Shown in pieces: positions 9,518 to 18,511 of a stretch of 64,000 nt of DNA. Position numbers and translations under genes: made by a program. How positions within the stretch are numbered: the first letter of the stretch is position 1; the number at the start of each line of letters is the position of its first letter. The notes below the pieces were generated by a model. The model did no database searches, was not told the origin of the DNA, and worked only from the letters and a program-made list of their open reading frames with translations. Source of the stretch: Leadbetterella sp035299025. Its GTDB lineage: Bacteria; Bacteroidota; Bacteroidia; Cytophagales; Spirosomataceae. The stretch is from the NCBI GenBank assembly GCA_035299025.1, contig DATGXK010000010.1, positions 1 through 64,000 of the forward strand, given 5' to 3'.

Positions 9518-9546
9518 AAAAAAAACACCGAGCTTTTGGCTCGGTG
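9518..9546 (-). terminator. Rho-independent terminator of the Asp-box protein gene
   Basis: CACCGAGC-TTTTG-GCTCGGTG is a perfect 8-bp stem (9526-9546), followed on the minus strand by eight T (9525-9518). It sits 30 bp past the stop of the gene at 9576-12188. Confidence 0.88.
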
Positions 9547-9575
9547 CTGTATAAATGTTTATCACTTTTTTTATT

Positions 9576-12188
9576 TTAATTAGCACAACCCTGTATATAA
9601 GCGTAGAAAACGGTTCCATTGGCGGCTTCAAAGGTAGTTCCGCCACCTGTGGTACTTGGTTTTAATTCTATGGATTTGCCTGCACGAAGGTTTACATTAG
9701 CATTTCCAGTAATTTTATTGCTTGCCGTTACTGTTTCAGAAGCTTGAAGAGTGGTGTTTCCGGTTGCTTTATCGTCTGTAGGACTTATTAATACCAATGT
9801 AGGTGGGCATGGGTTTGTATTCTGATTAATTTTAGTGGTGAAGATTCCGCGTCCATGTGTACCTACCACTAAGGTGTTGTCAGACGGCCTGAATTTGAGC
9901 ATGTCGCACCTAACATGAGCTAGAGCTGTATTGGTAGGAGCCCACTGGGGATTTGCTGCTGTAATATCACTAGTAGACCATACTCCAAGCTCTGTGGCCA
10001 ACAGCACTTGTTTTGTATCAACGGGATTAACCAAAGAATACCTGATAGGTACATTCGGAAGACCTTGACCTGTTTCATCTTTCGATATCCAGTTTGTACC
10101 TCCATTGGTGGTATAAAATACCGACTTAACATTGTAATTAGACTTAGTAACAACCATAGTATTTTCATCAGTACCAAAATCTAGAGATGAAACATTACCT
10201 TCTGAGGTTGTAGTTTTATCCATAATTTTAGTAATTGTAGAAAGCGACTGATCTCCAGTAAGATTTATACCAGTAACTTTGAAAACATCCCCAGTATTGG
10301 TTCCTAAGTATAAGTTTCCTTGAGTTTTACCCAACTTGATAAACGAAATGTCTAACGCACCTTGACCGGTGATTGTCAAAATGCTTGTGGAGTAATTGTA
10401 GTTGGGAGATGTGCCAGTAATATGGTATCTGATTATTTTTGTGTCTGATTCTGACGATAAAGTGTAATTATCATACAAAGTATGGTTTTGAGAATCATAG
10501 TCAGATGAGTTTATAAATGTACCTCTATCGCCTGGCTGCGGCATCATTTCTACCCATGATGAGGTGTTGTGTGCACCAGCTTTATTCAGTTTTGGGGTGA
10601 CATTTGTATAATGACTAATTACGATATTCGAATCCAGCTTATCTATGAAGCAAAGCCCTCCATCACCTGAGTTTATTTCAAAGCCTTCACCTATTGTGCC
10701 ATATGCACCTTTCAAGGAGTGTGTTCCATTGTCTTGTGTGCCTCCAATGGTAGTCGCATTGTTTGCGAGGGCATTTATGTCTACTGCAAAGTATTGGGTG
10801 ACGTTATAGTTCTTGTTTCTTTTTTGAAATGAGGGATAGTTATTACCAGAACTCCCCCAGTCAGCAGCATAATAGACGCCACCGTCTCCACCAAAAATAG
10901 CTTCATTTGGAAAACCGGGCCTAGCTGCAAAGGAGTGTTCATCCACGTGCATCATGGCTCCATATCCTAACTTAGGAAGCCACGTAGCTCCTCCATCTTT
11001 TGTAACACTGAAAGTAACGCCTCCAGCATATAATATGTTGGCATCTGTAGCATGAGTACCTAAAATTAAGTCATACCAACCTTGGTTACCTACAAAGTCT
11101 TTTTCACCTGCGTTATTTAAATCATCGTACTTTGGTACTGTCATATCTGTCCAAGTGGAACCTGCATCAATGCTTTTCTTGAAGAATCTGACATTAACAG
11201 TCGAATTGGCAGAAACAGCATATATGACCTGATTGGCTCCATTGGTGCTTGGTGCTAATGCAATCTCCACCCTCGCACTTCCGTTTGCGTTTGCGTTTGG
11301 AGGCGTGATTATGTCGAAATTTGAAATTGTATTGTCTGTAGATTTATAAATTTTTTGAGGAAAATTGTTGCCGCCTTCGGCAACATAAAGAATCCCGTCC
11401 GTTCCGATTTCCATGTCCGAAATTCTACCAGCGTTAGAAACTGGTGGGGCGTTGGTTCCTGTGAGTGCATTCCAGGTTGTTCCTCCATCTGTAGAACGTA
11501 CAATACCCCACATGTTTACAACAAAAACATGACCTTGGGCGTTAACCACAATTTTTAGAACTTCTCTCCATCCTGCAGCTACATTGCTGTTTTCATAATC
11601 AGGAAGCGTGGAAGTCAACCTGGTCCATGTGGTTCCGCCGTTGGTGGTTTTCCAAATTCCTCCGCCACCTGTGCTACTTGAGCCTGTATTGCCTATCGCA
11701 TCAGAACTTGCCCTTTCTCCTGTGCCTACATACATAACTTGAGTATTGCTTGGGTCATAGGCAATGTCTCCAATAGCTATATTATCCCAAAAATCGTTTA
11801 CCTTGATCCAAGAGCTGTTGGCGTCGGTTACATCATTGTTGTACCAAAGTCCTCCAGATACACCTCCTGCCCAGGCCTTCTTTTTTGTTGCATCATTAGG
11901 GTCCCACATCAAGGCTCTAGTGCGGCCTCCTACATTATTCGGCCCCCTTTCTGCCCAAGTCACGTTAGGCACAGCACCCATAAGTTTTATCATTTGAGAC
12001 ATTATGTTTCTTGATTTTTCAAGTTCGTTTCTTGGCATTAAACCAGTTTTAGGGTCTTTGGTTATTTTGTATTCGAAGAGAGCTCTTGCTGATGGATTAT
12101 CCTTTTTTGCCCCTTGTGAGAAAACCGTTTTGCTTAAAATCACATTGATTAAAATCAATGTAAAAGAGAAGTATTTTTTAATATTCAT
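9576..12188 (-). CDS. Secreted Asp-box (VPS10/sortilin-like) propeller protein
   Basis: 870 residues with a signal peptide (MNIKKYFSFTLILI..VFSQG). The body opens with a WAERGPNNVGGRTRAL block and holds several Asp-box motifs (TTNGGTTW, STDGGTTW, SIDAGSTW, TKDGGATW, TTNGGTNW), typical of beta-propellers of the VPS10/exo-sialidase-like group; no catalytic assignment is possible. The C-terminal 75 residues (LISPTDDKATG..VTASNKITG..LRAGKSIELKP..YIQGCAN) match what I know as the 3-coathanger stack domain ending in Gly-Cys, found on exported Cytophagales proteins. The gene follows a stand-alone LytTR gene after 33 bp, so both are probably one transcript. Confidence 0.9.
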   Translation of the reverse strand: MNIKKYFSFTLILINVILSKTVFSQGAKKDNPSARALFEYKITKDPKTGLMPRNELEKSRNIMSQMIKLMGAVPNVTWAERGPNNVGGRTRALMWDPNDATKKKAWAGGVSGGLWYNNDVTDANSSWIKVNDFWDNIAIGDIAYDPSNTQVMYVGTGERASSDAIGNTGSSSTGGGGIWKTTNGGTTWTRLTSTLPDYENSNVAAGWREVLKIVVNAQGHVFVVNMWGIVRSTDGGTTWNALTGTNAPPVSNAGRISDMEIGTDGILYVAEGGNNFPQKIYKSTDNTISNFDIITPPNANANGSARVEIALAPSTNGANQVIYAVSANSTVNVRFFKKSIDAGSTWTDMTVPKYDDLNNAGEKDFVGNQGWYDLILGTHATDANILYAGGVTFSVTKDGGATWLPKLGYGAMMHVDEHSFAARPGFPNEAIFGGDGGVYYAADWGSSGNNYPSFQKRNKNYNVTQYFAVDINALANNATTIGGTQDNGTHSLKGAYGTIGEGFEINSGDGGLCFIDKLDSNIVISHYTNVTPKLNKAGAHNTSSWVEMMPQPGDRGTFINSSDYDSQNHTLYDNYTLSSESDTKIIRYHITGTSPNYNYSTSILTITGQGALDISFIKLGKTQGNLYLGTNTGDVFKVTGINLTGDQSLSTITKIMDKTTTSEGNVSSLDFGTDENTMVVTKSNYNVKSVFYTTNGGTNWISKDETGQGLPNVPIRYSLVNPVDTKQVLLATELGVWSTSDITAANPQWAPTNTALAHVRCDMLKFRPSDNTLVVGTHGRGIFTTKINQNTNPCPPTLVLISPTDDKATGNTTLQASETVTASNKITGNANVNLRAGKSIELKPSTTGGGTTFEAANGTVFYAYIQGCAN

Positions 12189-12221
12189 AAATATTTTGAT
12201 AAATTTTAAATGTATTTTTAC

Positions 12222-12584
12222 TTAGTTCTTGATTACGGGTGAGTTTTGGAATTTTTCAAAATAAACAGAGACGAAATCTTTTCGCCGCCTACTGATAGGC
12301 ACTGTTGTGCCATTGATATTTAAGAAGTTTTCATTGTACTTCGTTACAAAATTCAAATTGACAATAGTATTTCTATTGGGTCTTATAAATGACCGATGGA
12401 TATTAAGCCGTTCCTGAAGTTTTCCGAGATTATATGACACTATAATTTTTTGGCCATTAGACAAATATAAATTGGTATAATTGATCTCTGCTTGCAATAA
12501 TATAATGTCTTCAGCAAGTACAATCTTTCTACTACCAATATGTACTAGAGGAATATCTCTATTTATTAGTTTTGTATTTTTCAT
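12222..12584 (-). CDS. Stand-alone LytTR DNA-binding protein
   Basis: 120 residues consisting of a LytTR domain without receiver (LAEDIILLQAEINYTNLYL, LGKLQERLNIHRSFIRPNRNTIVNLNFV, VPISRRRKDFV). It is similar to the stand-alone LytTR protein at 58386-58739 (shared LGKLQERL, SRRR). Expression seems to come from the motif C promoter and to continue into the secreted Asp-box gene. With no receiver, activity may be set by level, by a partner or by ligand binding. Confidence 0.92.
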   Translation of the reverse strand: MKNTKLINRDIPLVHIGSRKIVLAEDIILLQAEINYTNLYLSNGQKIIVSYNLGKLQERLNIHRSFIRPNRNTIVNLNFVTKYNENFLNINGTTVPISRRRKDFVSVYFEKFQNSPVIKN

Positions 12585-12674
12585 GGTTTTATAAGGTCGA
12601 TAAAATTATATTTTTTTTCTTTAAAAAACTAACAATTGGGTTAAAATTGGTAGTTTTTCTGGAACTTCTAAAGA

Positions 12675-12726
12675 TAAAAGTATTTGAAACTTTTAGTTGT
12701 ATGTATAAGGGTAAACCCCTGAATTG
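12675..12726. promoter_or_regulatory. Divergent regulatory region with shared motif C
   Basis: AATTCAGGGGTTTACCC (minus strand, 12725-12709) lies 27 bp upstream of TACTTTTA (12682-12675), a one-mismatch -7 box directed at the LytTR gene. The site is also about 75 bp upstream of the divergent TPR kinase, for which TACTTTTA at 12760-12767 is a possible -7 box. One site could therefore serve both directions. Confidence 0.55.
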
Positions 12727-12799
12727 TGGCCAATGGATGGTGAAGAGGAAAATATAATTTACTTTTACGGCCTGAACTCAACATAAATATTTCTTCGTC

Positions 12800-14785
12800 T
12801 TGAAACACTTGTTTTTTTTTCTATGTTTTTCACTTTTCTTGGTTGCTTGTCTTTCGGACGGCAGTAAACAGGGGTTGGAATACCCAAAAGTTGAGCCGGA
12901 AACTTTAGATTATTATGGGAAATTCCTTTTTGATGCTAAGAATATTGAAAAAGATGAATATAAAACGTTTTTTTTCGATCGCTACAATAATCTACTGAGA
13001 CAAAACAAGATTGACTCGGCGGGTCAACTTTTAGGCATAATTGGAAGAGCCCTTAACTACAATTCCATCAATGATTCGGTAATTAATTCTACAAGCTTGG
13101 CGTATTTGAAGCAATATGAAAACAAAATTTCGAAGAATAGAAGGTCCGAGATACTTTACAACCTTGGCAACTATTATTACTATTCCAACGCCTACGATTC
13201 AAGCATTTATTATTTCAATAAAGCCCTTACTCACACCCAAACGTATACTGGACTAAATAGAGATGGTATGATAAATTACTATCTGTTGTTTTCAACACTT
13301 AACAATGGTGGTCAGGACAGTTCTATAAAATTTGCCCATAAATCGCTTAAATTATTTGAGAAATTAAAGGATACCTCTATGCTTGGGGCGGTTTATTCTG
13401 GAATCGCCTGTATTTATAATTTTCAATACAACTACTCCAAAGCTATTAGATATGAGGACAAAGCCTATGATTTGGCCAAAAAGTCGGGGGATACTTCGAC
13501 AATCATGGTGGTTTCATATAATAAAATTAACTCATACAACACATTCGGCCATCCTAATTTGTTGCCATTTATAGATAGCACATATCGGTACTATAAAGTT
13601 TGGTCAGAGAGAAATTTCACTAAAAACCAAGTGGAAATGTACAGTTGGTTAGCCTTAAAAGCTGTCAGAGAAAATAAAATGGTTGTAGCCAAGCGGCTTT
13701 TGGACGAAATAAAACCAAAAATACTTAAAGTTGGTGACAATGTATCAGAGAATTATTATCTCAATGCACTAGCAGAATACGATGTAAAAGCCGGAGCGAA
13801 TCCTGAAAATGTCAAAATTTACAGGGATAAAATTGCTGAAAAGATTGAAAACGAAGATTATTTGAGTTTGAGCCTATACTACGACATATTGCATGATTAT
13901 GCCCTTAAGAACAACGATTATAAAAGTGCTCATCAATACCTGAAAGACGCCGAAGTGGCAAATGACAGTTTAGTTTCGATATTCACACGAAGCAAGGTGT
14001 TGGAGTATGAGGAGAAATATCAAACCGAGAAAAAAGAGCAGGAGATTGCACTTCAGAAAAGTGATCTAGCCCGAAAAAATTCCTACATAGCTTTACTTGC
14101 GGCACTTATTGGAGCTTTGGTATTGGCTTCTTTTGCGTATTATCTGTGGAACCGTCAAAAGAAATTAAAACAAGAAAAAGAAAACACCATGAACTTTACT
14201 AAGCAATTGCTTCAAAGTACAGAGGAAGAACGGAAGAGAATAGCTGGCGACCTGCACGATAGCATTAGTCACGAATTACTAAATCTGAAGTCTATTTTTA
14301 CACAAGATATCTCGGTTGTAAATTCTAAAATTGACACCATTATAAATGATATTCGCGGTATTAGTCGAAATCTACATCCTGTCATGTTTGATAAGATAGG
14401 CCTAGTGCCAAACGTGGAGCAACTGTTAGAAAGAGTTCAAAGCCAGAATAACCTATTTGTAACCACCGAAATAAGCTACGGCGGTTCGCTGAGTTCGGCA
14501 GACGAGCTTCAAATTTACAGGATTATTCAGGAGGCTCTTACCAATATAATAAAATATGCCAATGCACATGCCGCCAAAATTGCGATTTTGGAGCAATCTT
14601 CCAAAATAACCATTGAAATAAAAGACAACGGTAAGGGCTTCGATGTGAAAGAGACACTGAACAGCGGTAAGTCCTTTGGTCTTCACAATATTATCGAACG
14701 AAGTAGGGTAATAGGAGGCGAGGCTACAATAGTGTCCTCTACAGAAGGAACCACCATCACCATCGAAATCACCCCAAAATCATGA
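12800..14785 (+). CDS. TPR-containing lipoprotein histidine kinase (NarL partner type)
   Basis: 661 residues from a TTG start; no in-frame ATG or GTG is available nearby, and starting at TTG gives a proper lipoprotein signal (FSLFLVACLSDG, lipobox LVAC). TPR-like helices fill residues about 60-400. A membrane span lies near 430-450 (LLAALIGALVLASFAYYLW). A HisKA_3 region has phospho-acceptor His 486 in RKRIAGDLHDSISHELL, and an HATPase domain shows IIQEALTNIIKYA and DNGKGFDV. The ATGA overlap with the next gene marks it as that regulator's kinase. The same layout occurs at 58716-61216. Confidence 0.92.
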   Translation: MKHLFFFLCFSLFLVACLSDGSKQGLEYPKVEPETLDYYGKFLFDAKNIEKDEYKTFFFDRYNNLLRQNKIDSAGQLLGIIGRALNYNSINDSVINSTSLAYLKQYENKISKNRRSEILYNLGNYYYYSNAYDSSIYYFNKALTHTQTYTGLNRDGMINYYLLFSTLNNGGQDSSIKFAHKSLKLFEKLKDTSMLGAVYSGIACIYNFQYNYSKAIRYEDKAYDLAKKSGDTSTIMVVSYNKINSYNTFGHPNLLPFIDSTYRYYKVWSERNFTKNQVEMYSWLALKAVRENKMVVAKRLLDEIKPKILKVGDNVSENYYLNALAEYDVKAGANPENVKIYRDKIAEKIENEDYLSLSLYYDILHDYALKNNDYKSAHQYLKDAEVANDSLVSIFTRSKVLEYEEKYQTEKKEQEIALQKSDLARKNSYIALLAALIGALVLASFAYYLWNRQKKLKQEKENTMNFTKQLLQSTEEERKRIAGDLHDSISHELLNLKSIFTQDISVVNSKIDTIINDIRGISRNLHPVMFDKIGLVPNVEQLLERVQSQNNLFVTTEISYGGSLSSADELQIYRIIQEALTNIIKYANAHAAKIAILEQSSKITIEIKDNGKGFDVKETLNSGKSFGLHNIIERSRVIGGEATIVSSTEGTTITIEITPKS

Positions 14786-15405
14786 GAATTTTAATTGCAG
14801 ACGACCATCCTTTTACACTTATGGGCACCAAAGCCTTTGTGGAATCGCTGAAGTTTCATGTGGAGGATATCTGTTCAAATGGCATAACCGCACTCAATCT
14901 CATCAAAAGTCATAAGCCCGATTTGGCTATTCTTGACATCAATATGCCTGGAATGGATGGCCTTGAGGTTTTAGAGAAAATAACCGCTCAGAAACTCAAA
15001 ACCAAAGTCATTTTGTTGACTATGCACAAAGAAACGACCATATTTAGAAGAGCCAATCAATTGGGTGTTTCGGGGTATATTTTAAAAGAAAATGCTCAGG
15101 AAGAGCTCGCTTTTTGTTTAGAAGCAGTCATAAACGGAGACAAGTATATCAGTAAAAACATTAGTGCAGAGTTACAAATTACGGGTTCGGAAGAATCTGA
15201 CAACCAACTTGACAGACTGACTTTTTCAGAAAAAAAGATTTTGGAATTGGTGGCTCAACAAAAGACTTCCAAGCAAATAGCTGAGCTACTTTTTATCTCC
15301 GAAAAAACTGTGGAGGGTCATAGAACCAATATTATCCAAAAACTAGGCCTTCCAAAAGAGAAAAATACGCTTTTGATTTGGGCCATGAAGCAATTTAGTG
15401 CTTAA
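14782..15405 (+). CDS. NarL/LuxR-type response regulator
   Basis: 207 residues. The receiver has IADDHPF near residue 7, phospho-acceptor in LAILDINMPGMDG near 53, and Lys in YILKENA near 103. The C-terminal LuxR HTH (LTFSEKKILELVAQQKTSKQIAELLFISEKTVEGHRTNI) is complete. Its ATG overlaps the kinase stop by 4 bp. NarL-type regulators often bind inverted repeats, so the GGGG-TTTA-CCCC core upstream of its own operon is a possible target; this is inference. Confidence 0.95.
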   Translation: MRILIADDHPFTLMGTKAFVESLKFHVEDICSNGITALNLIKSHKPDLAILDINMPGMDGLEVLEKITAQKLKTKVILLTMHKETTIFRRANQLGVSGYILKENAQEELAFCLEAVINGDKYISKNISAELQITGSEESDNQLDRLTFSEKKILELVAQQKTSKQIAELLFISEKTVEGHRTNIIQKLGLPKEKNTLLIWAMKQFSA

Positions 15406-15426
15406 TTTTTTTTCTAGAATTTGGAT

Positions 15427-16953
15427 TTAGATGTTATCTCCTAGGCTTTTTATTCTAAATCGCTTGTTATCAGACTGAACGTGGCTTTCTTTGAAGATAT
15501 TCTCTGCCTTTTTTACAATTTCGGGAAAAGAAGCGGCAATATCATGTTCCTCTTTGATATCTTTTGATAAATCAAATAGCTGAGTTTTCACAATTCCTTT
15601 ATGTAGTTCAGTTCTTACAGCTTTCCAGTTACCCATTCTTATGGCTTGCTGTCCACCAGTTTCTGGAAATTCCCAGTAGAGGTAATCATGTGTTTTTTGC
15701 TTTTTCTGGGTTAAAGTCGGGAGGTAACTGATGCCATCGTTTTTGGGCGTTTTTATTTTTAGTAAATCGCCAACGGTGCTCATGAAGTCGTAAAACGAAC
15801 TGATATGGTTATTTTCAGAGCCTTTTTTGATCGTTTTTGGCCAAGAAACTATCATGGGTACTCTTATGCCGCCTTCGTAAACAAATCCTTTTCCTCTGCC
15901 ATATTGCTCTTTATATGGTCCGCCTGATTTAAAAAACTCAGGCTTAGCTCCACCAGCATAGGAAGGTCCGTTGTCGCTGGTAAAAATAATGAGTGTATTT
16001 TCATATAAGCCTTTTTGTTTTAGCGTTTTTACAATGTCACCAACCTGTTCGTCAAGATAAGATATCATGGCTGCATAAGTAGCCTTCGGTGTGCGGTTGG
16101 GATAATAAATATTACTTTTTCCTCCTGTGTAAGGTTCTTCCGGACCAATTTTTTGTTGATAGTATTTCACCCATTTTGATGGGGCTTGTAAAGGCACGTG
16201 TGGTAATGGCGAAGCATAAAACATAAAGAAGGGCTCATCTTTTTGCTGTTTTTCAAGGTGTTTTAATGCCTCCTTGTGCATAATTTCGGGAGCGTAGTCA
16301 GTAAGTTCAAAGGATGTATAACTCTTGGGGTCGTAGGGGTCAAGTGACTTGTCTAAACTTTGATGAAGGTCTAAAAATCTGTTTTTCAGAGGGTATCTTT
16401 CTTCATTTTGCCAAAGATGGGTAGGGTAGAGGGTGTGGGCTTGGCGTTGACAATTGTATCCAAAGAAATAATCGAAGCCTTGTTTGTTGGGCGTACTTTC
16501 ACTAAATGGAGCACCGAGTCCCCATTTGCCAAAAAGTGAAGTTTTGTAACCCGCATTTTTAAGGATTTCGGCCACAGTAATAATACTATCGGGCATAGGT
16601 CTTTGTCCTTCCAGGCTGGGGTTTTCCTCCATCGCTTTCAGCGACCACACATCTCCACGCTCATTCCATTCGTCGTTTCCTCTGATGTTGGCGTGTCCTA
16701 AATGTTTGCCCGTTAGCAATACACATCGTGATGGAGCACAAACAGGGGCACCAGCGTAATGTTGGGTAAACTTCATCCCATCCTTAGCCAGAGCATCGAT
16801 ATTAGGTGTTTCAATGATTTTTTGTCCATAAACACCCAACTCTCCATACCCTAGGTCATCGGCCAATATATAAATAATATTCGGTTTTGGGTTTTCCTTT
16901 AGAGAAAAAGAAAATAAGCAAATGGACAAAATTGCAGCAGCTAAAATTCTCAT
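15427..16953 (-). CDS. Sulfatase (arylsulfatase family)
   Basis: 508 residues with an N-terminal hydrophobic export signal. The metal-binding start NIIYILADDLGYGELGVYG and the Cys-type formylglycine motif CAPSR (Cys 72, followed by LLTGKH) are intact, as is IIFTSDNGP later. Such enzymes hydrolyse sulfate esters of carbohydrates or aryl compounds in the periplasm; the substrate cannot be named. No formylglycine-generating enzyme is seen nearby. It is convergent with the response regulator at 14782-15405. Confidence 0.93.
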   Translation of the reverse strand: MRILAAAILSICLFSFSLKENPKPNIIYILADDLGYGELGVYGQKIIETPNIDALAKDGMKFTQHYAGAPVCAPSRCVLLTGKHLGHANIRGNDEWNERGDVWSLKAMEENPSLEGQRPMPDSIITVAEILKNAGYKTSLFGKWGLGAPFSESTPNKQGFDYFFGYNCQRQAHTLYPTHLWQNEERYPLKNRFLDLHQSLDKSLDPYDPKSYTSFELTDYAPEIMHKEALKHLEKQQKDEPFFMFYASPLPHVPLQAPSKWVKYYQQKIGPEEPYTGGKSNIYYPNRTPKATYAAMISYLDEQVGDIVKTLKQKGLYENTLIIFTSDNGPSYAGGAKPEFFKSGGPYKEQYGRGKGFVYEGGIRVPMIVSWPKTIKKGSENNHISSFYDFMSTVGDLLKIKTPKNDGISYLPTLTQKKQKTHDYLYWEFPETGGQQAIRMGNWKAVRTELHKGIVKTQLFDLSKDIKEEHDIAASFPEIVKKAENIFKESHVQSDNKRFRIKSLGDNI

Positions 16954-17004
16954 ATTTGGGCGATTGATTACCCAAAATTAGAAGAATTTTTTAGAAACGA
17001 GCGT

Positions 17005-18054
17005 TTATTCTATTTCTACCACCACGCCTTCACTCATAGGGTGCGACACACAGGTCAGAATATAGCCTTGGGTTATTTCTTTTTCGGTTAACCCTTCTTC
17101 TTCATCCATTTTTACTTTGCCTTCGGTGCATTTACCCAAACATGCCGTACACATACCGGCTTGGCAGGAATAGGGAAGGTCAATATCTTGCTCAAGTGCA
17201 GCTTCTAGGATGGTTTGGTGAGGTTCTACCACAAACTCGTAGGTATCGCCGTCGTACAATACCTTCACCGTCTGTTTCTTCAGTTCGTCGGCATTTACGG
17301 TGTCTTCTTCTTGCATTGGAGCATTGAATCTCTCAAAATGTACATGGGCTTTTGGTACCTCGTATAGTTCAAAGATTCTTTTTATCTGATCCATCATTTC
17401 CTCCGGTCCACACATATAAAAGTGGTCTTTTGCAAAATCGGCACATGAATCTTTTAACCAAAGTGTGGCATTGGCTTGGTTGATTCGCCCCTTTTCTCCA
17501 ACCCAAATTCCCTGCGGTTGGCTAAGAATGTATTGTATCGAAAGTCGCTCTTTGTACTGGTTTTCAAGCTCTTCAAGTTCTTGTTTGAAAATTATACTGT
17601 CCTCCGAGCGATTGCCATAAAATATTCGAACTTTCGTTTGAGCTTCGGTTTTCAAAACCGTTTTTGCTATAGAAATCAACGGTGTAATGCCGCTCCCCGC
17701 ACCAAATAGATAAATATCTCTATCAGGTTGCTCCAGAGGTTCAAACAAGAAATTCCCCATCGGTTCTATGACCTCAAGAAAATCTCCGGTGTGTACATTG
17801 TCGTTGAGATAATTGGAAACTACGCCGTTGGGAACTCTCTTTACCGTTACAGCCACCGCAGTGTCTGTAGCTGGCGAACTTGACATCGAATAACTCCTTT
17901 TTACTTTTTTGCCATCCGCACCGGGTACTGCTATGGTTATAAATTGACCGGCTTTATATTTTATTTGTTCGCTTATGGGGTGCCAAAATGATATTGTAAC
18001 AGTATCTTCAGTTTCTTTTTTGACTTCTTTTACCTGTAAAAAGTAGGTTTTCAT
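17005..18054 (-). CDS. PaaE-like ferredoxin--NAD(P)H reductase
   Basis: 349 residues in three parts: FAD-binding (KRSYSMSS, residues about 1-105), NAD-binding (FGAGSGITPLISI, GPEEMMDQ; about 110-235), and a C-terminal plant-type 2Fe-2S ferredoxin domain with Cys 297, 302, 305 and 335 (CQAGMCTAC ... LTCVSHP). This is the architecture of PaaE and related oxygenase reductases, which pass electrons from NAD(P)H to an oxygenase. No paaABCD genes are nearby, so the partner is unknown. Confidence 0.9.
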   Translation of the reverse strand: MKTYFLQVKEVKKETEDTVTISFWHPISEQIKYKAGQFITIAVPGADGKKVKRSYSMSSSPATDTAVAVTVKRVPNGVVSNYLNDNVHTGDFLEVIEPMGNFLFEPLEQPDRDIYLFGAGSGITPLISIAKTVLKTEAQTKVRIFYGNRSEDSIIFKQELEELENQYKERLSIQYILSQPQGIWVGEKGRINQANATLWLKDSCADFAKDHFYMCGPEEMMDQIKRIFELYEVPKAHVHFERFNAPMQEEDTVNADELKKQTVKVLYDGDTYEFVVEPHQTILEAALEQDIDLPYSCQAGMCTACLGKCTEGKVKMDEEEGLTEKEITQGYILTCVSHPMSEGVVVEIE

Positions 18055-18097
18055 TCGATAATATTTTGTAAAAAAATAGTGTTTACATAACTCCTTT

Positions 18098-18511
18098 TTA
18101 CAGAAGTTTGTTCAATAAATCTTCCATTCTTTGGCTTTTGTCAAAACCAAAAAACAGTTCCTTATTCGTAAAATCCTCGTCTTCTTCGTACATTTCATGC
18201 CATTTCCAGTCTTCGCAGGTGGCGTCTAGTAGATCAAGAAGTGTCAATATTTTGGTTTCGTTTCGTTCTTTTTCAAGAAACTTCTCCGAATTTGTGAAAT
18301 ACACGGCTAGTTTCTCGTCTTCAATCCAACTGAGGTCGTTGAGTAGTTCATCGAGAGAGTCTAGGTTAAAACCAAAATAGTCCGGAAAATGCATTGTTTC
18401 TGCCAGAATTTCATAGAAATCACGTAGTGTCGTCACCTTGTTTGCATCAATTTCTAATATTGCGAAATCTGAGGGAATGTCTTTTTTTTGAACAATATCT
18501 AAGTTTTTCAT
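18098..18511 (-). CDS. Barstar-family ribonuclease inhibitor
   Basis: 137 residues resembling barstar: LRDFYEILAETMHFPDYFGFNLDSLDELLNDLSWI corresponds to the segment with the acidic residues that plug the barnase active site. No signal peptide, so it is cytoplasmic. Its ATG overlaps the stop of the upstream ribonuclease gene (ATGA). It would protect the producing cell from its own nuclease. The product is longer than Bacillus barstar (about 90 residues), with an acidic C-terminal extension. Confidence 0.87.
   Translation of the reverse strand: MKNLDIVQKKDIPSDFAILEIDANKVTTLRDFYEILAETMHFPDYFGFNLDSLDELLNDLSWIEDEKLAVYFTNSEKFLEKERNETKILTLLDLLDATCEDWKWHEMYEEDEDFTNKELFFGFDKSQRMEDLLNKLL

Noticed and set aside
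9576..12188. Sialidase activity for the Asp-box protein
   Set aside because: Asp-boxes mark the propeller fold only; the arginine triad and other sialidase residues cannot be recognised.
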